Of a stretch of 64,000 nt of DNA, positions 1 to 8,043 are shown one piece after another. The first letter of the stretch is position 1; every line of letters starts with the position of its first letter. A program made the position numbers and the translations under genes. The stretch covers positions 744,001 to 808,000 of the forward strand of contig NZ_CP046804.1 of NCBI RefSeq assembly GCF_009763805.1, given 5' to 3'. The stretch comes from Vibrio cidicii. GTDB taxonomy: Bacteria; Pseudomonadota; Gammaproteobacteria; Enterobacterales; Vibrionaceae. The notes beneath the pieces were generated by a model that was given only the letters and a program-made list of their open reading frames with translations, made no database searches and had not been told where the DNA came from.

Positions 1-751
1 GGCAAAAAGCTTCGTCGCTGACACTCGGAGTGGCATCCACTTGTGCAAGTTTCACCGCTTGAGGCAGAGTTTTTGGATCGGCGCAGAGTGTACTGATTTG
101 CTCAATGCGTGTTTCAAGTACGGATTTTTGCTCACTGTTGGCAAATAGCGTTGCTTGCAGGTGACAACTTTCCGTTTGGTGATCGACCACCAGCAGTGTC
201 TCTGCGACATAAAATACGTAGTCTGGACATTGGTTCGTGGCGCTGGCGGGGCCCAAAGGTTCAAAATTGGCCACCAGATCGTAAGCAAACAGACCGCCGA
301 TAAACAGCGCATGTTTGTCATGACCACCTAAATCAAAGCTGTGCTGAATTAAACGCAGTGCGTCAAAGCTAGACGCTTCGCGCAGACGCGAATCTTCGTC
401 TAAGGTGTCGTCGGATTCGCTGAAGGTTAACGTCAGTGTTTGTCCGTCGAACTGCTGCTTGATCTCAGGTTGGATATTCCCCTGTACATGCGCCAGCAGA
501 TGACGACCGTTATCCGTGAGGGCATTGCAGGTGACGGTTTGCCCGTAGCAGACAATACGCAAGGCGGAATCGACAATTAACAGACTCTTGAGATCCTGCT
601 TCGAATCAATCTCGGCAGATTCGAGCAACAAGCTGTCCGTCTTGCTTTCGCATAAGGTATGGAACAGACGAGTCGGGTCTTGTGTGTATGGGACCGATGC
701 CGTAATCACATCTAACTTGCCCAAGGTTTTGATCTTAATGGCCTTGTTCAC
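1..751 (-). CDS. trpE: Anthranilate synthase component I, N-terminal part (cut by window edge)
   Basis: TrpE converts chorismate and glutamine (through TrpG) to anthranilate, the first step of tryptophan synthesis in the cytoplasm. About 250 of an expected ~520 codons are present; the frame is open to the window edge. The protein starts with GTG at 751 behind a strong GGAGG four bases upstream. Residues 41-45 are LLLES, the motif that in the family forms the tryptophan feedback-inhibition site. The gene lies downstream of a trpL leader peptide, an attenuator and a TrpR operator on the same strand, so it is the first structural gene of the trp operon. The catalytic chorismate-binding domain lies outside the window. 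Identification is from the visible N-terminal sequence plus the unmistakable leader context. Confidence 0.95.
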   Translation of the reverse strand, partial: MNKAIKIKTLGKLDVITASVPYTQDPTRLFHTLCESKTDSLLLESAEIDSKQDLKSLLIVDSALRIVCYGQTVTCNALTDNGRHLLAHVQGNIQPEIKQQFDGQTLTLTFSESDDTLDEDSRLREASSFDALRLIQHSFDLGGHDKHALFIGGLFAYDLVANFEPLGPASATNQCPDYVFYVAETLLVVDHQTESCHLQATLFANSEQKSVLETRIEQISTLCADPKTLPQAVKLAQVDATPSVSDEAFC

Positions 752-887
752 AAGACCTCCTTATTATTTCAAATCTGTTCTAGCTTCCTGTTGTACATAC
801 TCGCACAAAGCAAACGTTCGCCCAACGTACAATTTAGTCAATCTGGTGAATATTTAATCGCTTGAATGTGAGTTATACAACAAAACA

Positions 888-911
888 AAAAGCCCGCTGT
901 TTAGGCGGGCT
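888..911 (-). terminator. trp operon attenuator terminator
   Basis: On the minus strand a GC-rich hairpin (arms 891-897 and 905-911, GCCCGC/GCGGGC core) is followed by a T-run, between the trpL stop codon (933) and trpE (751). Position and form match the rho-independent attenuator of proteobacterial trp operons, where ribosome stalling at Trp codons in trpL prevents its formation. Confidence 0.93.
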
Positions 912-932
912 TCGTATCATGAGTGTCCTGAA

Positions 933-1058
933 TTAAAAGTACACGTTTGCCCACCAAGAACTTGTCCAGATGCGCCACCAAGCTAACTCCGCTGCATTCG
1001 ATTTCTCGTCATGCAGAGCAAGTTTCGCTTTTTGCTTTTGGTTAAGTTCTTGTAACAT
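933..1058 (-). CDS. trpL: trp operon leader peptide, 41 aa
   Basis: A 41-residue peptide begins with ATG at 1058 and ends with TAA at 933-935. It starts MLQELNQKQKAK and holds five tryptophans at residues 27, 28, 31, 35 and 36 (WWRIW and SSWW). E. coli trpL has 14 residues and two Trp codons, so this leader is longer with a spread Trp cluster, as I recall for other Vibrio. Its last codons precede the attenuator by about 20 bases, the geometry needed for translation-coupled attenuation. It has no function beyond sensing charged tRNA-Trp. Confidence 0.93.
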   Translation of the reverse strand: MLQELNQKQKAKLALHDEKSNAAELAWWRIWTSSWWANVYF

Positions 1059-1090
1059 AGTCGGCCTTACAGTCAGGTACTTTGTATTTG

Positions 1091-1125
1091 TGTACTAGTT
1101 AACTAGTGCAAGGGTAAAAAGTCAA
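1091..1125 (-). promoter_or_regulatory. trp promoter with overlapping TrpR operator
   Basis: On the minus strand TTGACT (1120-1125) and TTAACT (1097-1102) are separated by exactly 17 bases and form the -35 and -10 elements. The -10 lies inside the near-perfect palindrome GTACTAGTTAACTAGTGC (1092-1109), which matches the E. coli trp operator in all but one or two outer bases. TrpR bound with tryptophan would block the promoter, giving repression on top of attenuation. Confidence 0.93.
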
Positions 1126-1143
1126 CCCCCAAGAAGCAAATAT

Positions 1144-2058
1144 ATGAGAATAGATCTACACAGCCATACCACTGCCTCTGATGGCCGACTCACACCAGCG
1201 CAGTTGATTGACCGCGCAATCAGCTTTGAGCTGGATGTTTTAGCGGTCACCGATCATGATACTGTGCAAGCGCTGGAGGAGATTCACCGTTATGTGGCGC
1301 AGAATCAATTGTCGCTCACTATCATTAACGGCATTGAAATTTCGACCGTGTGGCAAAACAAAGATATCCATATTGTTGGTTTGAATATCGACCCACAAAA
1401 TGTTCAATTAAGCCAACTGATCGCTCAGCAGCAAGCGCATCGAGTCGCTCGCTCGGAAATGATCGCGCAGCGCCTTGGCAAAGCAACGCGAGAAGGAGTA
1501 CTTGAAGAGGTCAGAGCCATTGCCGATGGTGCGCCAGTGACTCGCGCCCATTTTGCCAAATGGTTGGTGGATAACGGTTTTGCAAAGAATATGCAGCAGG
1601 TGTTTAAAAAATACCTGACACGCAACAATCCCGGTTACGTGCCGCCGAATTGGTGTTCAATGGCTGATGCCATCGGCGCGATCCATGCCGCGGGGGGCCT
1701 GGCCGTGCTGGCTCATCCGGGGCGTTATGATCTCACGGCCAAGTGGTTAAAACGGTTGTTGCAAGCGTTTGTCGAGGCCGGTGGGGATGCTATGGAGGTG
1801 GCCCAACCACAACAATCGCAACAAGAAAGACGCACGTTGGCTGATTATGCTATACAATACAAACTATTAGCTTCCCAAGGCAGCGATTTTCACTATCCAT
1901 CCCCGTGGATGGAGTTGGGAAGAAACCTCTGGTTGCCCTCCGGCGTAGAACCAGTTTGGAAAGATTGGGGTTTAGAGTCCGCTCCTTTGGAGCCAGCACA
2001 AGCATCCACACTCCAGTCCTATAGAGCCGAGAGGCTCGATAATGAGGAATTACAATGA
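1144..2058 (+). CDS. rnm: PHP-domain 5'-3' exoribonuclease (RNase AM, YciV/TrpH)
   Basis: This 304-residue protein belongs to the PHP phosphoesterase family. Metal-binding motifs are visible: HSH at residues 6-8, TDHD at 36-39, E65 in the NGIEIS motif, a LAHPGRYD motif near residue 190 and SDFH near 247. E. coli YciV (RNase AM) matures the 5' ends of rRNAs and degrades short RNAs 5' to 3', and the length fits. The gene is divergent from the trp operon, which is the usual neighbourhood and the source of the old name trpH. Its stop overlaps the start of yciO by four bases (ATGA at 2055-2058), so the two are translationally coupled. Family assignment is firm; the RNase AM activity is inferred from orthology. 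Confidence 0.92.
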   Translation: MRIDLHSHTTASDGRLTPAQLIDRAISFELDVLAVTDHDTVQALEEIHRYVAQNQLSLTIINGIEISTVWQNKDIHIVGLNIDPQNVQLSQLIAQQQAHRVARSEMIAQRLGKATREGVLEEVRAIADGAPVTRAHFAKWLVDNGFAKNMQQVFKKYLTRNNPGYVPPNWCSMADAIGAIHAAGGLAVLAHPGRYDLTAKWLKRLLQAFVEAGGDAMEVAQPQQSQQERRTLADYAIQYKLLASQGSDFHYPSPWMELGRNLWLPSGVEPVWKDWGLESAPLEPAQASTLQSYRAERLDNEELQ

Positions 2059-2675
2059 GCCAGTTTTTTTACGTTCATCCTGAAAACCCCCAGGCTCGCT
2101 TGATCAATCAAGCCGTAGCAATCATCCGTAATGGCGGTGTGGTGGTTTACCCGACCGATTCCGGTTATGCACTCGGTTGTCAGTTGGAAAACAAACAAGC
2201 GCTGGAGCGAATTTGTCAGATCCGCCGATTGGATGAAAGACATAACTTCACCCTCTTGTGCCGTGATTTGTCGGAGTTGTCGCTGTACGCACGCGTCGAC
2301 AACACCGCATTTCGTTTACTAAAGAACAACACGCCGGGCGCGTACACTTTTATCTTCAAAGGAACAAAAGAAGTGCCTCGTCGCTTGATGAATGCCAAAC
2401 GCAAAACGATTGGTATTCGTGTACCAGATAACCGTATCGCCCTCGATCTTTTGGAAGCGATGGGTGAGCCTTTGATGTCAACTTCCCTGATTCTGCCGGG
2501 AAACAACTACACCGAGTCGGACCCCGATGAGATCCGCGATAAACTCGAGCATGCCGTAGATGTGATTCTCAACGGCGGTTATCTGGGCGAGCAACCAACC
2601 ACGGTAATTGACTTTAGCGAAGGTGAGGCGGTTATTGCTCGTCTTGGCGCGGGCGATCCAGCCCCATTTGAGTAA
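2055..2675 (+). CDS. yciO: YciO, Sua5/YrdC-family protein
   Basis: This 206-residue protein has the single Sua5/YrdC/YciO domain. The family makes threonylcarbamoyl-AMP for the t6A37 modification of tRNA; YciO is the paralogue whose in vivo role is less clear than that of TsaC. Visible motifs are [11 protein letters not shown] (residues 32-42), a basic [10 protein letters not shown] stretch around 115-124 and STS near 143. It overlaps rnm by four bases and is followed by a rho-independent terminator, so rnm-yciO form a two-gene operon. TsaC is excluded as the better name because the sequence and the trp-side location match YciO. Confidence 0.92.
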   Translation: MSQFFYVHPENPQARLINQAVAIIRNGGVVVYPTDSGYALGCQLENKQALERICQIRRLDERHNFTLLCRDLSELSLYARVDNTAFRLLKNNTPGAYTFIFKGTKEVPRRLMNAKRKTIGIRVPDNRIALDLLEAMGEPLMSTSLILPGNNYTESDPDEIRDKLEHAVDVILNGGYLGEQPTTVIDFSEGEAVIARLGAGDPAPFE

Positions 2676-2703
2676 GCCAAAACGAGAAAAATCTGTTTAA
2701 GAT

Positions 2704-2728
2704 AAAGGAGCCGAGTGCTCCTTTTTTA
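2704..2728 (+). terminator. Terminator of rnm-yciO
   Basis: An eight-base-pair stem, AAAGGAGC/GCTCCTTT (2704-2711 and 2717-2724) with loop CGAGT, runs into a T-rich tail 30 bases after the yciO stop. Confidence 0.9.
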
Positions 2729-2841
2729 TTAATATTCATCAAGTTGTTGCTATAAAGTTAACTCTCACCATCGACAGTGCTAATGGGTGATTTTTAGCGA
2801 GAATTTTTCCATGATTCGCCCGATGACGAGGTGCGGAGATC

Positions 2842-2870
2842 TTACATTGCGGATTTATTTCCCGTATAAT
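2842..2870 (+). promoter_or_regulatory. Probable rluB promoter
   Basis: TTACAT (2842-2847) and a consensus TATAAT (2865-2870) are spaced by 17 bases, followed by a GC-rich tract. This would give an approximately 90-base 5' untranslated leader for rluB at 2966. The region 2676-2965 shows no gene. Confidence 0.6.
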
Positions 2871-2965
2871 TGCCGCCCCCGATTCCGAGCTTCGGGTAGA
2901 TAACTAAGTCTGGTCTATGCTTGGTATGACTACGACGTCTGAGAAGACGACACATAGGTAGATAA

Positions 2966-3922
2966 ATGAACGAAAAATTACAGAAAGTTTTAGCGCGAGC
3001 CGGTCACGGTTCACGTCGCGAATTGGAAGCATTAATCAAATCAGGACGTGTAAGTGTAAATGGTGTAGTGGCGAAACTGGGTGAGCGACTGGAAGACGAA
3101 AATGCGGTTGTGCGCATCGATGGTCACGTTGTGTCGGTTAAGGCACAAGAGGAAGTGATCTGTCGAGTGCTGGCGTATTACAAGCCAGAAGGAGAGCTCT
3201 GTACCCGTCACGATCCAGAAGGTCGTCGTACTGTATTTGACCGTCTACCTAAGATCCGCGGTTCACGTTGGATTTCTGTCGGTCGATTGGACGCGAACAC
3301 ATCCGGTCTGCTGCTGTTTACTACCGACGGTGAATTGGCCAATCGTCTGATGCATCCAAGCCGCCAAGTTGAGCGTGAATACCTAGTTCGAGTGTTTGGT
3401 GAAGTGAACGAGCACAAAGTACGCAACTTGGTCAATGGGGTACAACTGGAAGATGGCCTCGCTCGCTTTGAAGACGTTGTCTACACTGGCGGTGAAGGAA
3501 TGAACCACACCTTCTATGTGGTGATCAACGAAGGTCGTAATCGTGAAGTTCGTCGTCTGTGGGAATCACAAGATTGTACGGTAAGCCGTCTGAAACGCGT
3601 GCGCTACGGTGACATCTATCTGGATAAGAAATTGCCCCGCGGTGGTTGGATGGAGCTGGAGCTGAAAGACGTCAACTATCTGCGCGAACTGGTTGAACTG
3701 CGTCCAGAAAAAGAGACGATGATTGAACTGAACAGCTCATCGCGTAAACGTGACCGTGCCCGCAGCCAAAAAATCCGTCGTGCGGTGAAGCGTCATGAAG
3801 AGCGAGTGAGTACACCAAAAGGTCGCAGCAATAATCCGTCACGTCGCAAGCCCGCGACTAACAAAGCGGGTAGTGCAAACACGCCAAGCGCACGTCCATC
3901 TCGCAGCAATACTCAGCGCTAA
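2966..3922 (+). CDS. rluB: 23S rRNA pseudouridine synthase RluB
   Basis: RluB isomerises U2605 of 23S rRNA (E. coli numbering) to pseudouridine. The 318-residue protein has an N-terminal S4 RNA-binding domain (about residues 3-60: [17 protein letters not shown]) and the RsuA-family catalytic domain with GRLDANTSG, catalytic aspartate D109. The C-terminal ~70 residues are a basic, low-complexity tail rich in Arg, Lys, Ser and Pro, common in gamma-proteobacterial RluB and probably disordered. ATG at 2966 follows a GGTAGAT sequence. The gene stands alone with its own promoter and terminator and converges on yciU. Confidence 0.95.
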   Translation: MNEKLQKVLARAGHGSRRELEALIKSGRVSVNGVVAKLGERLEDENAVVRIDGHVVSVKAQEEVICRVLAYYKPEGELCTRHDPEGRRTVFDRLPKIRGSRWISVGRLDANTSGLLLFTTDGELANRLMHPSRQVEREYLVRVFGEVNEHKVRNLVNGVQLEDGLARFEDVVYTGGEGMNHTFYVVINEGRNREVRRLWESQDCTVSRLKRVRYGDIYLDKKLPRGGWMELELKDVNYLRELVELRPEKETMIELNSSSRKRDRARSQKIRRAVKRHEERVSTPKGRSNNPSRRKPATNKAGSANTPSARPSRSNTQR

Positions 3923-3953
3923 GTGCTTAAAAGTGATAGCAAAATAGATAATA

Positions 3954-3983
3954 AAAAGGCTTGCCAGTGGCAAGCCTTTTTTA
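3954..3983. terminator. Bidirectional terminator between rluB and yciU
   Basis: A 12-base-pair stem AAAAGGCTTGCC/GGCAAGCCTTTT with loop AGT (3954-3980) has a T-run on the plus side and an A-run preceding it, so it can serve rluB on the plus strand and yciU, whose stop lies at 3990, on the minus strand. Confidence 0.9.
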
Positions 3984-3989
3984 TCGCGG

Positions 3990-4311
3990 TTAATCGCGTT
4001 TCCACAGAATGTGGCAGAATTTCTGATCGGGATCTCGGCTAATCAGCATTCTGGCGAACACATCGTCTAAGACATCGTTTCTCTTCGTTGACTAAACCGA
4101 TCAGCACTTCGGCGTAGACTTCGTCATCAACATCAAAGCCAACGTGGGAAGGCCAATCGCTCGCGACATCAACCAGCTCCGCCGCACCACGATCATCGAA
4201 CTGTGCGGTGAACAGGAGCACGTCAGCTGGCTCCAAGTTATCTGGCGCCATTTCTAGAAAGATATCGTACGCGGCATCAATCGCATCATCGTAAGAGATC
4301 AGATCCGTCAT
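3990..4311 (-). CDS. yciU: dsDNA-mimic protein YciU/HI1450 family (DUF440), frameshifted as read
   Basis: The acidic protein begins MTDLISYDDAIDAAYDIF and matches the HI1450/YciU family, whose members mimic the charge of double-stranded DNA and have been linked to HU-type proteins. As read, the frame closes at 4039 after VNEE. Deleting one base in the GTTTC at 4077-4081 (sense GAAAC) continues it as NDVLDDVFARMLISRDPDQK and ends KFCHILWKRD with TAA at 3990-3992. That gives 106 residues, the normal family length, and restores the conserved C-terminus. The gene starts only two bases after the efpL stop, so the pair is probably co-transcribed. The break belongs to a repeated class of one-base expansions in this window and may be a sequence error. 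Confidence 0.87.
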
Positions 4312-4313
4312 GC

Positions 4314-4880
4314 TTACGCTCGGCTCATGTATTTGCGTTCTGCGGTGTTGATGATCACACGATCACCAGTCGCAATGTACTCTGGCACCTGTACAATAAG
4401 GCCAGTGCTGAGACGAGCCGGTTTGGTACGAGCAGAGGCAGAAGCGCCCTTGATCGATGGGTCGGTCTCTTCAATAACCAACTCAACAGAAGAAGGCAGC
4501 TCTAGGCCTACCGCGTCGCCGTTGACGAGGATCACGTGGATGCCTTGAGTTTCTTCGTTAATGAACAGCAGATCGTCTTCAACGTCAGCGTGTTTGAACA
4601 CGTACTGAGAGTAGTCGCCGTTGTCCATGAAGATGTAGTCATCGCCATCGATATAAGAGAAAGAAACCGCGTGTTTGTTCATTTCAACGGTTTCTACCAC
4701 GTCGTCTGACTTGTAACGCTCTTCTACGCGAGCACCAGTTGTTAGGTCTGTACAACGCATTTTATAGATTTTTGAACCGCCACGGCCACCAGGGGTTGTC
4801 ACTTCAATATCTTTAACTAGAAGAGTCTTGCCGTTAGATTCGATTGCAAAACCTTTCTTAATTTCACTTGCCTTTGGCAT
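4314..4880 (-). CDS. efpL: Elongation factor P-like protein EfpL (YeiP)
   Basis: The 188-residue protein has the three-domain EF-P fold (KOW-like N-terminal domain, central OB domain, C-terminal OB domain ending in ISTGLIVQVPEY-like sequence; here LSTGLIVQVPEY). The loop that in EF-P carries the modified lysine reads TTPGGRGGSK, with Arg33 at the tip, as is typical of the EfpL/YeiP branch rather than EF-P. EfpL binds ribosomes stalled at proline-containing and other difficult motifs. It begins with ATG at 4880 and is followed after two bases by yciU. No elongation-factor-P modification gene is nearby, consistent with an unmodified arginine. Confidence 0.95.
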   Translation of the reverse strand: MPKASEIKKGFAIESNGKTLLVKDIEVTTPGGRGGSKIYKMRCTDLTTGARVEERYKSDDVVETVEMNKHAVSFSYIDGDDYIFMDNGDYSQYVFKHADVEDDLLFINEETQGIHVILVNGDAVGLELPSSVELVIEETDPSIKGASASARTKPARLSTGLIVQVPEYIATGDRVIINTAERKYMSRA

Positions 4881-5095
4881 ATCTGTTCCTATTGCGTTTT
4901 TTAAGAGTTACTCAAAATCGCTGAATTATATACTCAACTCCTGCTAACTTGCGAGTACCAAGAAAAATTACTTCATCACGCGGTTTTTGCGCTGAATCGC
5001 GCTTAGCTTTGGCGACGTTGTATTGCGCTTGATTCCGTGGGCTAACTGGGCGAAGATTGCCTAAACATCATAATTATCAAGAATCTAAACTGGTT

Positions 5096-5863
5096 ATGAC
5101 CTTACCTGTAATCGATCCCAAAACACCTTTTCAACCTGAATTTCAACCAGTTATCAATGATGTATTGATGTGTCTTAAAGGTGGTCTCGGAGAAAATCTG
5201 CACAGTGTTTATGTTTACGGCAGTGTGGCACGCAAAACAGCCATCGCAGGTTTGTCTAATTTGGATCTTGTGGTAGTGACTCACCGCCCATTTACGGAAA
5301 GTCGTGCCACGGTTCTTAATACCCTAAAATGGCGTGTGCAAAAGGGCTTTCCTCAAGTGATTGGCGTGGCGGTAAAAACCGCTGAAGTGAAAGATATTGC
5401 GTCACTTGATAGCCTGTTCACTTGGGGCTTTATGCTTAAACATTGCTGTGTCTGCGTTTATGGCGATGATTTAGCAGAGTGTTTTGGTGAGTACGTTCCG
5501 AGCTGGGAAATTGCCAAACACTGGAATATGGATGTAGAAGACTGGCTGGCGGTCTATCGCAATAAAATTGTCCGCGCCAATACGCCTGAACTGTTGGTGA
5601 CAAATCAGAAAATCATCGCTAAGAAGCTGCTGCGAGCCAGCTATTCGCTGATCATGCATAAAGACCAACAATGGTTTGATGATCCGATCGAGTGTGGAAA
5701 GCACTTTGTGCAGTATCATCCGGAAAAATCGGTTGAGATCCGTCGTCTGATGATTTTGCTGTCTGGCAAACTGATAGAAAAGCGTTCGGTGATTGGTTTG
5801 TTAGACAGTTTTGGCGATTGGCTTGTGAAGCACTATCAGAAAACTGAATTTAAAATCGGCTAA
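5096..5863 (+). CDS. Nucleotidyltransferase-fold protein of unknown function
   Basis: This 255-residue protein carries the minimal nucleotidyltransferase signature YGSVARKTAIAGLSNLDLVV, that is GSxxR followed by SxLDL, with an aspartate where the first metal ligand is expected. A second part (about residues 140-255) is helical and Trp/Lys-rich and resembles no domain I can name. The start was placed at ATG 5096; an in-frame TTG at 5057 would add 13 residues but has no better ribosome site. The gene is flanked by the divergent efpL-yciU pair and a downstream EAL gene. It may modify a small molecule or RNA; the substrate cannot be read from sequence. Confidence 0.8.
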   Translation: MTLPVIDPKTPFQPEFQPVINDVLMCLKGGLGENLHSVYVYGSVARKTAIAGLSNLDLVVVTHRPFTESRATVLNTLKWRVQKGFPQVIGVAVKTAEVKDIASLDSLFTWGFMLKHCCVCVYGDDLAECFGEYVPSWEIAKHWNMDVEDWLAVYRNKIVRANTPELLVTNQKIIAKKLLRASYSLIMHKDQQWFDDPIECGKHFVQYHPEKSVEIRRLMILLSGKLIEKRSVIGLLDSFGDWLVKHYQKTEFKIG

Positions 5864-5948
5864 TTGATCGCATTGTCATTAGAGTCGATACCGACTCATC
5901 CTGCTTGTGCTAACTTTAATTGGTAAAAGACAATTTTCAGGTGAGCAT

Positions 5949-8033
5949 ATGCATAAGCAAGCGGCTGCGCCATTGTATTGGCTCGGATCTGGTTTGAAAA
6001 AACGGCTTAAGCCGCTCTCACTATCCTTATTGGCGGTTAGAGAGGGAATGATTTGGCTGATCCCATGTCTGATGCTTTCTGCGTTTGCCCTTTTTTTGGC
6101 CAGCATTGGCGAGTTTTTTAGCGGAGGTCGAAGCTGGTGGATCGTCACCCTTTACGACATTCATAACGCTATCGCGACTTTTTTTCCCTACTTGATGACC
6201 GCGACAATTTCTTACGTCTTGGCAATGCAATGGAAGCTTGCTCGCCCACCGATGGCGTTGTTATCCATGTTGTTTCTTTTGATTGTCAGCCAAATTGTGC
6301 CTGAAGAGCGCACAATGCAGATGTTTCATATTGTCATTGCTATTATTACGCCGCTTTATGCCGTGCCGATCTTAGCCCGTTTGCAACATGTGCCACAGCT
6401 GCGTATTACCTCTTCTGAAAGCGGTGGCAAACTGGTTAAGGAGTCACTCAACTTAGTTTTTCCCTCCTTAATCACAGCGGCCATTGTACTCATCATCAAT
6501 TATCTACTTTTTAGCTTACTGAATGTGAGTATCAGTTTTCAGTCGATGGGTCTTGACTATGCGAATGAGCCGTATCAGTTCGGTGTGCTATTCAGTGCAC
6601 TCAATTCAGTGTTGTGGTTTTTAGGCATCCACGGGTATTACTCGCTGCTGCCGATGGTGGATCTGCTTCAGCAAGCCAGCCAACTCAACTATTCAACTTT
6701 TGTTGCAGGGGGAACCGGTCAGTACGTGATGAATTTGTCGCTGATGGGGACGTTCGTCTTTATCGGAGGCAGTGGAGCAACATTGTCACTGGTGATTGCC
6801 TTGTTGTTGTTTTCCAAACAAAAAAGTCACCGACTTATCGCTCTCGCATCGATACCTATTGGGCTGATTAATGTGAATGAGATTTTGCTCTTTGGTCTGC
6901 CAATTATCTTGAATCCAAGGCTGTTTTTGCCCTTTTTGATCACGCCGGTGGTGAATGTGGTTGTTAGCCTGCTTGCGGTTGAAAGCGGTTTTATTGCTGT
7001 GCCTAGCGCCAGTGTTCCGTTTAATGCCCCGATTCTGGTGAATGCATGGCTGGCGACGTCCGGAGATGTCAATGGTATGTTGCTACAGCTGTTGAATATT
7101 CTGACGGGAGTGGCGATTTACTATCCAGCGGTACGAAGCCTGAATCGCTTGTACAGTAACCAAGCGATCAAAATTCATTTCCTCGACACAGTGTATGTGC
7201 GCCGCCAAGAAGAAGCGGAAACACTTAAAGAGGATCCTATTGCGACTGCCAATGACAGAGCGCGTCGTGCTCGAGAAATTGAGAAAAAATTGGAACACAT
7301 TGGCAGTAAAGAATTTTGCGTAGAGTACCAACCGCAAGTATCGGCGGAAAATGGTCGTGTGGTCGGTTGTGAAGCGTTAATTCGGGCAACAGAGCCCGAT
7401 GGTACATTGATTTATCCTGGCGCTTTTCTTCCTTGGCTCGAGGTGGCGGGGTTAATGAAAGAGGTGGATCTATGGGTGCTGAAAAAAGTGGTTTCTGACA
7501 TCCAGCAATGGAATCGCAATGAAATTTATATCCCAGTGAGTATTAATATCACCCCCGAATTTTTGGTTGACCAAGAGTATATGGAAAAGTTGGAGTACAT
7601 CATTGCGCCTGTGGCGTCACAGGTCCATATCGAAATCACCGAAGAAACACTATTGGTTGACGAGCAAATGCTGGCGATCTCGTTCAACCGTTTGCATCAG
7701 TTAGGCGTGGAGATATCGATAGACGATTTTGGTACCGGATTTTCATCCCTCTCTTATCTCAATCGCTTTGACGTTGACGCTATCAAAATCGACCGATCGT
7801 TTGTTTTGGCGTTGGATAATGACAAAGGGAAGAAAGTGTTTATGAGCTTATTGTCGGTTGCCGAGCAGCTCAAATTAAAAGTCGTGGTGGAAGGGGTTGA
7901 ATCGAAACAGCAGTTAAGCCACATTCCTATCCGCGATCATATTTCGGTGCAGGGGTGGTACTATAGCCGCTCTCTACAGTACGCTGATTTTATTCACTAC
8001 TGTAAAAAAGCAAATAATATCAAAATCCTGTAG
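5949..8033 (+). CDS. Membrane PTS EIIC-like / EAL cyclic-di-GMP phosphodiesterase fusion
   Basis: The 694-residue protein joins about 400 residues of a PTS EIIC-type membrane domain (roughly ten hydrophobic segments; motifs such as FLGIHGYYSLLP and GGTGQYV) to a C-terminal EAL domain. EAL residues look complete: CEALIR (EAL at 475-477), SINITPEFL, EITEETLL, DDFGTGFSSLSYL (592-604), AIKIDRSF and VVEGVE. An active cyclic-di-GMP phosphodiesterase is therefore likely. No EIIB or EIIA domain is present, so the EIIC part probably senses a sugar or docks to the PTS rather than phosphorylating it. ATG 5949 is preceded by CAGGTGAG; an upstream in-frame GTG at 5907 lacks a good site. It converges on polB. 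Confidence 0.88.
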   Translation: MHKQAAAPLYWLGSGLKKRLKPLSLSLLAVREGMIWLIPCLMLSAFALFLASIGEFFSGGRSWWIVTLYDIHNAIATFFPYLMTATISYVLAMQWKLARPPMALLSMLFLLIVSQIVPEERTMQMFHIVIAIITPLYAVPILARLQHVPQLRITSSESGGKLVKESLNLVFPSLITAAIVLIINYLLFSLLNVSISFQSMGLDYANEPYQFGVLFSALNSVLWFLGIHGYYSLLPMVDLLQQASQLNYSTFVAGGTGQYVMNLSLMGTFVFIGGSGATLSLVIALLLFSKQKSHRLIALASIPIGLINVNEILLFGLPIILNPRLFLPFLITPVVNVVVSLLAVESGFIAVPSASVPFNAPILVNAWLATSGDVNGMLLQLLNILTGVAIYYPAVRSLNRLYSNQAIKIHFLDTVYVRRQEEAETLKEDPIATANDRARRAREIEKKLEHIGSKEFCVEYQPQVSAENGRVVGCEALIRATEPDGTLIYPGAFLPWLEVAGLMKEVDLWVLKKVVSDIQQWNRNEIYIPVSINITPEFLVDQEYMEKLEYIIAPVASQVHIEITEETLLVDEQMLAISFNRLHQLGVEISIDDFGTGFSSLSYLNRFDVDAIKIDRSFVLALDNDKGKKVFMSLLSVAEQLKLKVVVEGVESKQQLSHIPIRDHISVQGWYYSRSLQYADFIHYCKKANNIKIL

Positions 8034-8043
8034 TCTTTTCTGA

